From: Oxalobacteraceae bacterium OTU3CAMAD1
Lineage (GTDB): Bacteria; Pseudomonadota; Gammaproteobacteria; Burkholderiales; Burkholderiaceae_D
DNA length: 64,000 nt
Assembly (NCBI GenBank): GCA_024123915.1
Contig: CP099650.1
Span: 1,984,001-2,048,000 of the forward strand
Reading direction: 5' to 3'
In this document: in pieces, positions 9,253 through 18,403 of the stretch
How the letters are laid out: each line of letters begins with the position of its first letter
How positions within the stretch are numbered: position 1 is the first letter of the stretch
Made by a program: the position numbers and the translations under genes
The notes under the pieces: model-generated
Seen by the model: the letters and a program-made list of their open reading frames with translations, nothing else
Databases searched by the model: none
Told to the model about the DNA's origin: nothing

Positions 9253-11181
9253 TTAAATCAAACCGTCGAACAAAATGACATCGACCATCTCGCCAACGGC
9301 GACACTGGCCTGCTCATGCCGCAACACGACGATGCAATTCGCCTCCGTCATCGAACTGAGAATGCCCGAACCCTGCGCTCCGGTGAGCCGCACCCGCGCC
9401 TCGCCATCGGCGCCTGTGGTCACGACACCGCGCTGGTACTCCGCGCGGCCGGGACGCTTGCGGATCGCTTCCGTGGCGCGCGCCCGCATCGTTTGCGGCA
9501 TCGCCCGCGCCTCGTCCACGCCCATCATGCGCAACAGCGCCGGCCGCGCGAACATATAAAACGACACCATCACCGCCACCGGATTGCCGGGCAAGCCAAA
9601 CAGCCACGCGGCGCCGTCGTCGGTCCGCACCTGGCCGAAGGCGAGCGGCCGGCCAGGCCGCATCGCCAGCTTCCAGAAGGCCACATCGCCAAGCAGCGCC
9701 ATGATGTCGCGCGTGTAATCGGCCGCGCCCTCGGACACGCCGCCGGAGGTGATGATGGCGTCCGCATCCCGGCACGCCACGCGCAGCGCCGCTTGCAGCG
9801 CCGCCGGGTCGTCGCGCACGATGCCCAGGTCGACAACCTCGCAGCCCAGGCGCGTGAGCATCCCGAACAAGGTGTAGCGGTTGCTGTCGTAGACGCAGCC
9901 CGTATCGAGCGTGTCGCCCAGCGAGCGCAGTTCGTCGCCGGTGGAGAAGAACGCCACGCGCAGGCGGCGGCGCACCGTCACTTCGGCGATGCCGAGCGAC
10001 GCCACCAGACCCAGGTCTGCGGGCCGCAGGATTTTTCCCTGCTCCAGCGCGACGCCGCCGGCTTTCAGATCTTCACCCGCGAAGCGGCGATTGGCGCCGG
10101 CGCGGATCGTGCCATGCGCGATGGTGACGCTCGATTCGCCGATTGCCGCCGCCAGTTCCTGCGGCAGCACGCTGTCGCAACCGGGCGGCATGGCGGCGCC
10201 GGTCATGATGCGAACGCATTCGCCGGGCGCCGCCTTTTGTTCGAACGGGCGGCCCGCATAGGCGGCGCCGATGACCTTCAGGGTGACCGGCCCGGAGCCC
10301 GCGTCGAGCGGCAGGTCGGCGCCGCGCAGCGCGTAGCCGTCCATCGCCGAGTTGTCGTAGGCGGGAACGTTGATCTGCGAGATGATGTCTTCGGCGAGAA
10401 CGCGGTCCAGCGCGGAGCATAAAGCGACTTTTTCGGTCGCCGCGACCGGCGTTATGCGCTGCGCGATCAGCCGGCGCGCCTCGTCGACGGGCAGGGCGTC
10501 CGGGTCGCCTGTCACGCCCGCCGGGGATGCTGCGGGGGCGGATGTCGGGGCGGGCTTGGCTTGTTCGGGCTCGTGTCGCTTCAGGTCTTCCAAGGTATTG
10601 ATATTGCGGAAGGCGGAGGCGTCGTCGAACATCACCTCTGCCACGCGCAGCGACTTGTGCCAGCCCTCCACGCGGCGCGCGCCGGTGGCGAGGTAGGCCT
10701 CCAGTTGCGGCAGCAGGCTGGCCTTGAGCAGGCTGAATACGGGATGCTGCTGGCGATAGGGGGCGCCGCCATCCTGTTCGTCCGTTTCCATGGTCACGGC
10801 GACGGCCAGGTCGGCGTCCTCCGTCTCCAGCGCGGCGTACAGGCGCGAGGCCAGGTCGGCCGGCAGGAAGGGCGAGTCGCACGGCGCCGTCAGCAGCAGC
10901 TCGGTGGCGCAGTAGTGCAAGCCCGCTTGCAGGCCGGCCAGCGGACCTTCGAAGCCGCTCATCCGATCGGGCATGACGACCGTGTCGGCGCCTGCGGCGG
11001 CCTGGTACTGCGGCAAATTGCGGTTGGCGTTGATGGCGACGGTGTCGACCTGCGGCGCCATGCGTTGCAGCACATGGGCGATCATGGTCGAGCCACGGAA
11101 CGGTTGCAAGCCCTTGTCGACGCGGCCCATGCGGGTGCCGCGCCCACCCGCCAGTATCAGCCCGGTGATCTTGCTCTTCAC
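9253..11181 (-). CDS. Fused MobA-MoeA molybdenum cofactor protein
   Basis: This single 642-residue frame holds two normally separate enzymes. Residues 1-205 are MobA, which attaches GMP to molybdopterin: LILAGGRGTRMGRVDKGLQPF is the nucleotide loop, and TAPCDSPFLP carries the acidic metal site. After an Ala/Pro-rich linker (about 205-235), residues 240-642 are MoeA, which inserts molybdate: NSAMDGYAL, IMTGAAMPPGCDSV, SGGVSEGAADYT and GLPGNPVAVMVSF. The start is GTG with a good ribosome site (GGAGGG) inside the end of moaA, 4 bases after its stop, so the two genes are coupled. An internal GTG near residue 229 could also start free MoeA. Confidence 0.93.
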   Translation of the reverse strand: MKSKITGLILAGGRGTRMGRVDKGLQPFRGSTMIAHVLQRMAPQVDTVAINANRNLPQYQAAAGADTVVMPDRMSGFEGPLAGLQAGLHYCATELLLTAPCDSPFLPADLASRLYAALETEDADLAVAVTMETDEQDGGAPYRQQHPVFSLLKASLLPQLEAYLATGARRVEGWHKSLRVAEVMFDDASAFRNINTLEDLKRHEPEQAKPAPTSAPAASPAGVTGDPDALPVDEARRLIAQRITPVAATEKVALCSALDRVLAEDIISQINVPAYDNSAMDGYALRGADLPLDAGSGPVTLKVIGAAYAGRPFEQKAAPGECVRIMTGAAMPPGCDSVLPQELAAAIGESSVTIAHGTIRAGANRRFAGEDLKAGGVALEQGKILRPADLGLVASLGIAEVTVRRRLRVAFFSTGDELRSLGDTLDTGCVYDSNRYTLFGMLTRLGCEVVDLGIVRDDPAALQAALRVACRDADAIITSGGVSEGAADYTRDIMALLGDVAFWKLAMRPGRPLAFGQVRTDDGAAWLFGLPGNPVAVMVSFYMFARPALLRMMGVDEARAMPQTMRARATEAIRKRPGRAEYQRGVVTTGADGEARVRLTGAQGSGILSSMTEANCIVVLRHEQASVAVGEMVDVILFDGLI

Positions 11182-11185
11182 TGAA

Positions 11186-12307
11186 CTACCCTCCGATATA
11201 AGACATTTCGACCTTGTTGGCGCTGCGCGGCAGGCCGTCGGTATTGTTGGTGCGCAGTTCGGAATAGCGGTCGCCGCGCGCGCGCCACAGGTGCGCCAGC
11301 ACGGTGCTGATTTCCGCGTCGCTGCGGCCCTCGCGCAGCAGCGCGCGCAGATCGTGGCCGCTGGTGGCGAACAGGCAGGTGTAGAGCTTGCCCTCGGTCG
11401 ACAGGCGCGCGCGCGAGCAGTCCGCGCAAAAGGCCTGCGTGACGCTGGAGATCAAGCCGATCTCGCCGCCGCCGTCGCCGTCGTTGCCCACATAGCGCCA
11501 GCGCGAAGCCGTTTCGCCGGCGTAGTTGGCGGCGATCGGCTCGAGCGCCATCTCGGCCTGGATGCGGCGCACCACCTCGGCCGACGGGATCACCTCGTCC
11601 ATCTTCCAGCCGTTGGAGGCGCCGACGTCCATGTATTCGATGAAGCGCAGGATGAACGGCGTGTTGCGGAAGTGGCGCGCCATCGGCAGGATCTGGTCGT
11701 CGTTCATGCCGCCCTTGACCACCATGTTGATCTTGATCGGGCCCAGGCCCACCTGGTGCGCCATGTCTATGCCCTTGAGCACATCGTCGACCGAGAAGTC
11801 GACATCGTTCATGCGCTGGAAGGTGGCGTTGTCGAGCGCGTCGAGCGACACGGTCACGCGTTGCAGGCCGGCGTCCTTGAGCGACTGCGCCTTGCGCGCC
11901 AGCAGCGAGGCGTTGGTGGTCAAGGTCAGGTCGAGCGGCTTGCCGTGGATGGTCTTGAGTTCTGCGAGCATGCCGATCAGGCGCTCGAGGTTCTTGCGCA
12001 GCAGCGGCTCGCCGCCGGTCAGGCGGATTTTTTCGACGCCGTGGGCGATGACGGTTTTGGCCAGCCGCGTGATCTCCTCGAACGACAGCAGGGAGGTATG
12101 CGGCAGGTACTGGTAATCGTTGTCGAACACCGCCTTCGGCATGCAATAGACGCAGCGGAAGTTACAACGGTCGGTCACGGAGATGCGCAGGTCGTGCAAT
12201 GGCCGGGCCAACTGATCGCTCAGCAGGCCGGTCGGCGCTTCCAGGATCGCGGGAATGGCGGGCGCGCTGCGGCGCTGCTCGGCCATCATGATGATTTTTT
12301 CTGCCAT
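11186..12307 (-). CDS. moaA: GTP 3',8-cyclase MoaA
   Basis: This is a radical-SAM enzyme for the first step of molybdenum cofactor synthesis, GTP to 3',8-cyclo-H2GTP (pyranopterin precursor). The N-terminal CNFRCVYC holds the CxxxCxxC 4Fe-4S cluster for [14 protein letters not shown] is the SAM-binding GGE motif. The second cluster is bound by FCADCSRAR with a further Cys about 14 residues on (YTCLF). The chain ends in Gly-Gly, which MoaA needs for activity. I chose ATG at 12307 (373 residues); a longer frame to 12403 has unlikely N-terminal residues and overlaps the leader. It is followed directly by mobA-moeA. Confidence 0.94.
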   Translation of the reverse strand: MAEKIIMMAEQRRSAPAIPAILEAPTGLLSDQLARPLHDLRISVTDRCNFRCVYCMPKAVFDNDYQYLPHTSLLSFEEITRLAKTVIAHGVEKIRLTGGEPLLRKNLERLIGMLAELKTIHGKPLDLTLTTNASLLARKAQSLKDAGLQRVTVSLDALDNATFQRMNDVDFSVDDVLKGIDMAHQVGLGPIKINMVVKGGMNDDQILPMARHFRNTPFILRFIEYMDVGASNGWKMDEVIPSAEVVRRIQAEMALEPIAANYAGETASRWRYVGNDGDGGGEIGLISSVTQAFCADCSRARLSTEGKLYTCLFATSGHDLRALLREGRSDAEISTVLAHLWRARGDRYSELRTNNTDGLPRSANKVEMSYIGG

Positions 12308-12416
12308 GACTCTACAATATTGCTGTTTAAGAAATTGAATTACCGCCGAAGAAGCTACGATAGCACGATGGCGCCGGCCGGGTTTAGCGGCCATATCAAA
12401 CAACGCGGAGAGGATG

Positions 12417-12446
12417 AAAAAAGGGAAGCGCGCGGCTTCCCTTTTT
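12417..12446 (-). terminator. Rho-independent terminator after rne
   Basis: GGGAAGC (12423-12429) and GCTTCCC (12435-12441) form a stem with a GCGCG loop. It is flanked by five to six A and T residues, giving a run of U on either strand. It lies 19 bases past the rne stop codon and upstream of moaA, so rne and moaA are separate transcription units. Confidence 0.9.
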
Positions 12447-12464
12447 CGCTACGACATCACCGGG

Positions 12465-15400
12465 TTAGCGGCGGGTGTCGACTTGAACCAGCGGTTCGTC
12501 GGCTTGCGGTGGCAGTGGCTTGCGTTCGCGTGGAACGCGCACCGGGGCAGCTACCTTGGCGGCTGCCTCCTGCGCCGCGCGCAGCTTGGCCGGATCCGTG
12601 GCTGCCAGGGTCAGGCCGGCGGAGCCGAGCACTGCCTGCAGGTCGATCGGGGCGGCTGGAGCGGCGGCTGCCGGAGCTGGTGCCGGGACAGGCGCTGCCA
12701 CCGGTGCCGGCGCCGGGGCTGGCACTGGTGCTGGAACAGGCGCGGCGGCGACTGGCTCGGCGACGACTGGCGCCTCAACAACTGGCGCTTCAACCGGGGC
12801 TTCGACCTTGGCTTCCACCGGGGCTTCGACCTTTGCTTCCACCGGCGCTTCGACCGGAGCAACCTCGGCTGCCACTGGCGCGGCGGCTTCGGCAACTGCC
12901 GGGGCTGGCGTTGGCTCGGCGACCGGGGCCGCGAAGGCGTCCTCGGTTTGAACCGGCGTCGCCGCTTCGACAGGCGCTTGGGCTTGCATCACCACGGTGC
13001 CGTCGAGCGAGGCGGCGACCGGTTCGGCGATTGGCGCCGATTCGATCACCGGCGCAGGGGCTGGCGCAGGGGCAGCAGCCGCCTCAACCACAGGCGCCGG
13101 CTCTGCCGCTTTGACTCCAATAACATGCTCGGTGGTGAACGACGCTTCGACCGGTGCCGGCGCGACGTCGACGACCTCTGCCACGACAGCCATCTCGGCA
13201 GCCGGAGCGACGCTGAAGCTCGGCGCTTTGTGCTCGCCGTGCTCGCCGGCTGCTTCGGTTTCCTGGCCGTCAACACCTTCGACGCCCTCGCCACCTTCGC
13301 GGTCGCGGCGATTGCGGTTGCGACCGCCACGACGACGACGGCGGCGCGGCTCTTCACCGTCGGCCGTCACTTCGTTCTCATCGCCCTCGGGACCGGCGTT
13401 CGGCGCGGTTTTCAGGATGCTGGTAGCGGCGTCGACACCGGTCAGCGGACCGGTCGATGCCAGGCCCGCGTTCAATGCCAGTTCTTCCACTTTGGCTTCG
13501 ACCGGGGCCTTGTCGGCGCGCGGTTCGCGTGGTGGACGCGGGGTGCGCTCGGCACGCTCAGGACGCTCGGCGCGTTCAGGACGCTCGGCGCGCTCGCGCG
13601 GCGCCTGGCCTTCCGCAGCAACGGCGGCGTTCTCACGCGGCTCGCGCGGTTCGCGCGGCGGACGTGGTGGACGGGCAGGGCGGCCGGTGGCGTCGACCGG
13701 CTTGGCTTCGTCCGCTGCCGGACGGGCCGCGCCTGGTTCACGCTCTTCGCGCTCGCCACGGGCGCCTTTGCCGTTACGGCTGCGGCCGCGCGGGCCACGG
13801 GCGTTGCGGTCGCCACGGTCCGGCGACGGCGCCTTGACGACGATGGTCGGTTGCTGCGGTTGGGCGACCGGGGCAGGTTTCGGGCTCAGGAAGCTAAACA
13901 GCTTGGCGAAGAAACCTTGCTCGGCCGGTGCCGGCACGGGGGCCGGGGCAGGCGTGATGACGGTTTCGGCCGGCTTGCGCTCGACCAGCGGTGCCGGCTG
14001 GTCAGGGGTGATGGTCTTGACCATGGCTTCCTGGCGCGGCTTGGCTTCTTCCTTCTGGCGCTTGCTGTAGGCCATGTCGGTTTCGGCGGTCTCGGCCAGG
14101 GTGTAGCTGGCCTGGCTGTCTTCCAGACGCGGATCGTCGTGCTTGATGCGCTCGAGCTTGTAGTGCGGCGTGTCCAGATGCTTGTTCGGGATCAGGATCA
14201 CGGCGATGCGGTGGCGGTTTTCGATCTTCAGCACTTCGCCGCGCTTTTCGTTCAGCAAGAAGGCGGCGACGTCCACGGGAACCTGCACGTGGATGGTGGC
14301 CGAGTTTTCCTTCATCGCCTCTTCCTGGATAATGCGCAGGACTTGCAGGGCCGACGATTCGGTGTCGCGGATGTGGCCGGTGCCGGAGCAGCGCGGGCAC
14401 GTCACGTGCGAGCCTTCCGACAGCGACGGACGCAGGCGCTGACGCGACAGTTCCATCAGGCCGAAGCGGGAAATCTTGCCCATTTGAACGCGGGCGCGGT
14501 CGTGGTGCAACGCGTCCTTCAGGCGCTGTTCCACTTCGCGCTGGTTCTTGGCCACTTCCATGTCGATGAAGTCGATCACGATCAGGCCGCCCAAGTCGCG
14601 CAGGCGCAGCTGGCGGGCCACTTCTTCGGCCGCTTCGCAGTTGGTGTTGAAGGCGGTCGTCTCGATGTCCGAGCCGCGCGTGGCGCGGGCCGAGTTGACG
14701 TCGACCGACACCAGCGCTTCGGTGTGGTCGATGACGATGGCGCCGCCCGATGGCAGCGGCACGGTGCGCGAGTACGCCGTTTCAATCTGGTGTTCGATCT
14801 GGAAACGCGAGAACAGCGGCACGTCGTCGCTGTAACGTTTTACACGGTGCACCATGTCGGGCATCACGTGGCTCATGAACTGGTGCGCTTGTTCGTAGAT
14901 ATCGTCGGTATCGATCAGGATCTCGCCGATATCGGGCTGGAAGTAGTCGCGGATGGCGCGGATCACCAGCGACGATTCCTGGTAGATCAGGAACGCGCCG
15001 GAGGCCGACTTGCCGGCGCCTTCGATCGCGCGCCACAGTTGCATCAGGTAGTTCAAGTCCCACTGCAGCTCGTCGACGTTGCGGCCGATGCCGGCGGTGC
15101 GGGCGATGACCGACATGCCTGGCGGCAGGTCCAGCTTGTCCATGGTTTCGCGCAGTTCCTGGCGCTCTTCACCTTCGACACGGCGGGAAACGCCGCCACC
15201 GCGCGGGTTGTTCGGCATCAAGACCAGGTAACGGCCGGCCAGCGAGACGAAGGAGGTCAGGGCCGCGCCCTTGTTGCCGCGTTCTTCCTTTTCGACCTGG
15301 ACCATGATTTCCTGGCCTTCGCGCAGCGCTTCCTTGACGGAAGCGGTGCGGACGTCGACACCTTCACGGAAATAAGTGCGGGCTACTTCTTTGAAAGGGA

Positions 15401-15602
15401 GGAAACCGTGGCGATCTTCGCCGTAACTGACGAAGCACGCTTCCAGCGATGGCTCGATGCGGGTGATCACGCCTTTGTAGATGTTGGACTTGCGCTGTTC
15501 GCGTCCGGCGGTTTCGATGTCGATATCGATCAGTTTCTGACCGTCGACAATCGCTACGCGCAGCTCTTCTTGCTGCGTAGCATTAAACAACATGCGTTTC
15601 AT
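12465..15602 (-). CDS. rne: Ribonuclease E
   Basis: This 1045-residue endoribonuclease is the core of RNA decay and rRNA/tRNA processing. It has an N-terminal S1 domain (about 35-120) followed by the catalytic domain. Asp301 (in VSVDVNSAR) and Asp344 (in IVIDFIDM) match the Mg-binding aspartates of E. coli RNase E, and TCPRCSGTG (Cys402, Cys405) is the zinc-link for the tetramer. From about residue 530 the chain becomes a disordered Arg-, Pro-, Ala- and Glu-rich tail with RNA-binding basic blocks (RRRRRRGGRNRNRRDR) and many PVEAPVEAKVEAP-like repeats, ending in a short conserved-looking tip. Such tails scaffold the degradosome. Confidence 0.97.
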   Translation of the reverse strand: MKRMLFNATQQEELRVAIVDGQKLIDIDIETAGREQRKSNIYKGVITRIEPSLEACFVSYGEDRHGFLPFKEVARTYFREGVDVRTASVKEALREGQEIMVQVEKEERGNKGAALTSFVSLAGRYLVLMPNNPRGGGVSRRVEGEERQELRETMDKLDLPPGMSVIARTAGIGRNVDELQWDLNYLMQLWRAIEGAGKSASGAFLIYQESSLVIRAIRDYFQPDIGEILIDTDDIYEQAHQFMSHVMPDMVHRVKRYSDDVPLFSRFQIEHQIETAYSRTVPLPSGGAIVIDHTEALVSVDVNSARATRGSDIETTAFNTNCEAAEEVARQLRLRDLGGLIVIDFIDMEVAKNQREVEQRLKDALHHDRARVQMGKISRFGLMELSRQRLRPSLSEGSHVTCPRCSGTGHIRDTESSALQVLRIIQEEAMKENSATIHVQVPVDVAAFLLNEKRGEVLKIENRHRIAVILIPNKHLDTPHYKLERIKHDDPRLEDSQASYTLAETAETDMAYSKRQKEEAKPRQEAMVKTITPDQPAPLVERKPAETVITPAPAPVPAPAEQGFFAKLFSFLSPKPAPVAQPQQPTIVVKAPSPDRGDRNARGPRGRSRNGKGARGEREEREPGAARPAADEAKPVDATGRPARPPRPPREPREPRENAAVAAEGQAPRERAERPERAERPERAERTPRPPREPRADKAPVEAKVEELALNAGLASTGPLTGVDAATSILKTAPNAGPEGDENEVTADGEEPRRRRRRGGRNRNRRDREGGEGVEGVDGQETEAAGEHGEHKAPSFSVAPAAEMAVVAEVVDVAPAPVEASFTTEHVIGVKAAEPAPVVEAAAAPAPAPAPVIESAPIAEPVAASLDGTVVMQAQAPVEAATPVQTEDAFAAPVAEPTPAPAVAEAAAPVAAEVAPVEAPVEAKVEAPVEAKVEAPVEAPVVEAPVVAEPVAAAPVPAPVPAPAPAPVAAPVPAPAPAAAAPAAPIDLQAVLGSAGLTLAATDPAKLRAAQEAAAKVAAPVRVPRERKPLPPQADEPLVQVDTRR

Positions 15603-15906
15603 TTTTATTAACTCCGCGACCCGTAGGCCATCTCTATGCCGTTCGCCCTGGAGCGGAACGGCGAGGTACAGGGATATACGCGAGAATTAAGACGATTGCG
15701 GTGGGTATGCCCATCCTGTGCGGCGCAGCGACGCGGGCGGTGAGCCAGCATCGCGGCCGCAACTGGGCGCATGAGGTCGATCGACATGCCGAGTGCTCGC
15801 ATCACCTGCAACTCTTCCATGCGGCCCGTAGGGGAGGCAGAGAAATGCAGGCGGTGAGCAACGTCGTTGAAAGCCAAATCCTGACCAGGCTTACGTACTA
15901 CAAGTA

Positions 15907-15939
15907 TTACAACTTCGATTTTACAACTTCGCGAAGTTG
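15907..15939. promoter_or_regulatory. Repeated CAACTTCG operator-like sites in the rne/rluC leader
   Basis: TTACAACTTCG occurs at 15907-15917 and again at 15921-15931. The second copy joins its own complement to form the perfect 16-base palindrome CAACTTCGCGAAGTTG (15924-15939). A second palindrome, AACCAGGCTGGTT, follows at 15946-15958. Spacing and symmetry suggest a dimeric regulator site, but no regulator is known. Confidence 0.4.
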
Positions 15940-16027
15940 CAATGTAACCAGGCTGGTTTTAGCCTTCCGTCGCTTGCAGCAAAGCATGGGGTCTGGCGAA
16001 AACGGCAAGCGTTATCAACTTCATCAA

Positions 16028-16060
16028 CCGGCCAGCCTGGCTCGAAACCAGGCTGGCCGG
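16028..16060. other. Strong 13-bp hairpin upstream of rluC
   Basis: CCGGCCAGCCTGG (16028-16040) pairs perfectly with CCAGGCTGGCCGG (16048-16060) across a 7-base loop. Neither side is followed by a T-run, so it is not a typical terminator. It is probably an RNA structure in a leader or a protein site. Confidence 0.6.
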
Positions 16061-16316
16061 ACTTTATCCTTACAATCCAATCATTTTAATTCTGCATCCA
16101 TGCCGGCATCCGATTACAACAACGGTGCAACCTTGATTCCCGCATGGCTGGTGCGTATACATATTTTCCTCTGAATTTGCAATTTGGCGAGGCCAGTGGA
16201 GACGCCCCTGTGTAAAATGTGCTTTTATTCTTACACTTGCCGCAGTTCGAACCGCAGCGAAACAATTATATATTCAAAATGAAGGACTTAGAGAGATTTC
16301 TGGGAAGACAGAGCAA

Positions 16317-17300
16317 ATGAAGATGCAAAATGATGTTGTTCCCCCTTCAACACCGCTGCCGCTGCAAGCACAATTCGTCACCATCACTGAAGAAGAAGCC
16401 GGTCAACGCATCGATAACTACTTGTTGCGTATTTGCAAAGGCGTGCCGAAAAGCCACGTTTACCGCATCCTGCGCTCGGGCGAAGTGCGCGTCAACAAGG
16501 GCCGTATCGACCAGCTGTACCGTCTCGTGCAGGGCGACGTGGTGCGCATTCCGCCGGTGCGCATCGCGGAAAAAGCCGACACCACGCACGTGCCCGCAGC
16601 CGAATTCAAGGTGATTTTCGAAGACAGCCACTTATTAGTGATCGACAAACCGGCCGGCGTGGCCGTCCACGGCGGCTCCGGCGTCTCGTTCGGCGTCATC
16701 GAACAGCTGCGCGCCTCGCGTCCGGACGCCAAGTTCCTCGAGCTGGTGCACCGGCTCGATCGCGACACGTCCGGGTTGCTGTTGCTGGCGAAGAAACGCT
16801 CGGCGCTGACCAACCTGCACGAGCAGATGCGCGATGGCCATACCGACAAACGCTACCTGACCATGGTCGCCGGCGACTGGAAAAACGCGCGCCAGCACGT
16901 CAAGCTGCCGCTGCACAAGTACACCACGGCCGACGGCGAGCGCCGCGTGGCGGTGCAGGCCGACGGCTTGCCGTCGCACACGGTGTTCTCGCTGCTGAAG
17001 AAGTTCAAGGATTTCGCGCTGCTGGAAGCCGAGCTGAAGACCGGCCGCACGCACCAGATCCGCGTTCACCTGTCATCGTCTGGCTTCGCCATCCTTGGTG
17101 ACGACAAATACGGCGATTTTGCCTTGAACCGGGTGCTGCTGAAGGCCGACGCCACGCGCGGCGCGCTCAAGCGGATGTTTCTTCACGCCCATCAAATTAC
17201 GTTCACCCACCCTGATTCCGGAAAAATCATGACGTTGAACGCGCCATTGGCCGCCGAATGTGAACGATTCTTGGTAAGCTTGGGAAAACCTCTTAACTAA
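16317..17300 (+). CDS. rluC: 23S rRNA pseudouridine synthase RluC
   Basis: This is a 327-residue RluA-family enzyme that isomerises uridines in 23S rRNA (positions 955, 2504 and 2580 in E. coli for RluC). An S4 RNA-binding domain lies at about residues 22-85 (IDNYLLRICKGVPKSHVYRILRSGEVRVNKGR). The catalytic motif HRLDRDTSG has Asp148, and LKTGRTHQIRVH is the conserved uridine-pocket segment. It diverges from rne, as rluC does in many proteobacteria. The HAD phosphatase gene follows after 45 bases. Confidence 0.94.
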   Translation: MKMQNDVVPPSTPLPLQAQFVTITEEEAGQRIDNYLLRICKGVPKSHVYRILRSGEVRVNKGRIDQLYRLVQGDVVRIPPVRIAEKADTTHVPAAEFKVIFEDSHLLVIDKPAGVAVHGGSGVSFGVIEQLRASRPDAKFLELVHRLDRDTSGLLLLAKKRSALTNLHEQMRDGHTDKRYLTMVAGDWKNARQHVKLPLHKYTTADGERRVAVQADGLPSHTVFSLLKKFKDFALLEAELKTGRTHQIRVHLSSSGFAILGDDKYGDFALNRVLLKADATRGALKRMFLHAHQITFTHPDSGKIMTLNAPLAAECERFLVSLGKPLN

Positions 17301-17345
17301 TCGCAAATATTCTAAGGAGCCGGCCGCGATCCGTGGCCGGAACAC

Positions 17346-18005
17346 ATGGCAAGAAAGCAATTTGATCTGATCGTCTTCGATTGGGATGGAACATTGATGG
17401 ATTCCACCTCAACGATCGTGAAGTGTATACAGGCGGCGGCGCGGGATCTGTCCCTGCCGATCCCGCGCGACGATGTGGCCGCGCATGTCATCGGTCTCGG
17501 CCTGCACGAAGCGATGCAGGCGGTGCTGCCGGAGATCGATCCATCGTACTATCCGCGCATGGTGGAGCGTTATCGCTACCATTTCCTGTCGCGTGATCAT
17601 GAGCTGGTGCTGTTCCCCGGCGTGCACGATATGCTGATGGAACTGTCCCAGAACGGTTATTTCCTGGCGGTAGCCACAGGCAAAAGCCGGGTCGGCTTGA
17701 ACCGTGCCATGAACGACGTTAAGCTGTTGTCGATGTTCGATGCTACCCGTTGCGCCGACGAAACGTTCTCCAAGCCGCATCCGGCCATGTTGCAGGAGTT
17801 GACGCGGGAGTTAGGCCAGGATATGCGTCGTACGGTGATGATCGGTGATACTTCCCACGATTTGCTGATGGCAAACAACGCCGGCGCGGCCGGCATCGCG
17901 GTGCAATATGGCGCCCATCCGGTCGACCAGTTGGCGGCCTGCAATCCGCTGTATTCGGCGGCGACCGTGGCCGAACTGCATCAATGGTTGAGCGAGCACG
18001 CTTGA
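17346..18005 (+). CDS. HAD-family phosphatase, phosphoglycolate phosphatase-like
   Basis: This is a 219-residue hydrolase of HAD subfamily IA. VFDWDGTLMDS (residues 10-20) holds the nucleophile Asp and the acid/base Asp. VATGKSRVGL is motif II, the Lys of SKPHP is motif III, and MIGDTSHDLLMANNAGA is the acidic motif IV. A helical cap domain lies at about 20-85. This type cleaves phosphoglycolate or related small phosphates, but substrate cannot be assigned. Its TGA overlaps the ATG of the Rieske gene, so translation is coupled. Confidence 0.88.
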   Translation: MARKQFDLIVFDWDGTLMDSTSTIVKCIQAAARDLSLPIPRDDVAAHVIGLGLHEAMQAVLPEIDPSYYPRMVERYRYHFLSRDHELVLFPGVHDMLMELSQNGYFLAVATGKSRVGLNRAMNDVKLLSMFDATRCADETFSKPHPAMLQELTRELGQDMRRTVMIGDTSHDLLMANNAGAAGIAVQYGAHPVDQLAACNPLYSAATVAELHQWLSEHA

Positions 18006-18400
18006 TGAACGAAGAAATACTGGTTTGCGCGTCGGACACGGTGCTGGAGGGCGGCAAGGGCGTGCGCTTCGCCGTCACAGCCGGCGGCGCCGGCGGTACC
18101 GGATTCGTGGTCCGCTACGGCGGCAAGCCGTATGCCTACCTGAACCGCTGCGCCCACGTGCCGATCGAACTCGACTGGGCGGAGGGCGAGTTTTTCGAGT
18201 CCAGTGGCCTGTACCTGATGTGCTCCACCCATGGCGCGATCTATGTGCCGGAGAGCGGCTTGTGCGCCGGCGGCCCGTGCCGGGGCGGACGCCTGCGGCC
18301 GATCGGCGTGGTCGAACACGATGAGCGCATCTTCTGGCAACCCGACGACTACGTTCGCTCGCCCGTCCCCAAAACGCCTGAAAACCTCCAACCTAAGTAA
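18005..18400 (+). CDS. Rieske [2Fe-2S] protein
   Basis: This is a small protein of 131 residues with a single Rieske domain. The cluster ligands are CAH (residues about 49-51) and CSTH (about 75-78), both in the usual loops. There is no membrane anchor or signal sequence, so it is a soluble ferredoxin-like protein. It overlaps the upstream phosphatase gene (TGATG) and ends 3 bases before the S49 peptidase gene, so the three form one operon; this order is common in Burkholderiales. The electron partner is unknown. Confidence 0.87.
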   Translation: MNEEILVCASDTVLEGGKGVRFAVTAGGAGGTGFVVRYGGKPYAYLNRCAHVPIELDWAEGEFFESSGLYLMCSTHGAIYVPESGLCAGGPCRGGRLRPIGVVEHDERIFWQPDDYVRSPVPKTPENLQPK

Positions 18401-18403
18401 TCC

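Larger units (their letters stand above)
15603..16316. promoter_or_regulatory. Long divergent leader between rne and rluC
   Basis: These 714 bases separate the divergent rne and rluC genes. I see no convincing gene; an open frame at 15701-16174 has no ribosome site and no family resemblance. The stretch from about 15890 to 16310 is AT-richer than its surroundings and holds several palindromes, annotated separately. Long structured rne leaders serve in RNase E autoregulation in E. coli; whether this one does is inference. Confidence 0.55.

Noticed and set aside
12414..15611. A 1065-codon open frame opposite rne
   Set aside because: It is antisense to an unmistakable RNase E and has no family resemblance; the GC-rich wobble bases keep it open.
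15701..16174. A 157-codon frame in the rne/rluC gap
   Set aside because: No ribosome site, unusual composition, and it crosses several palindromes; more likely leader sequence.
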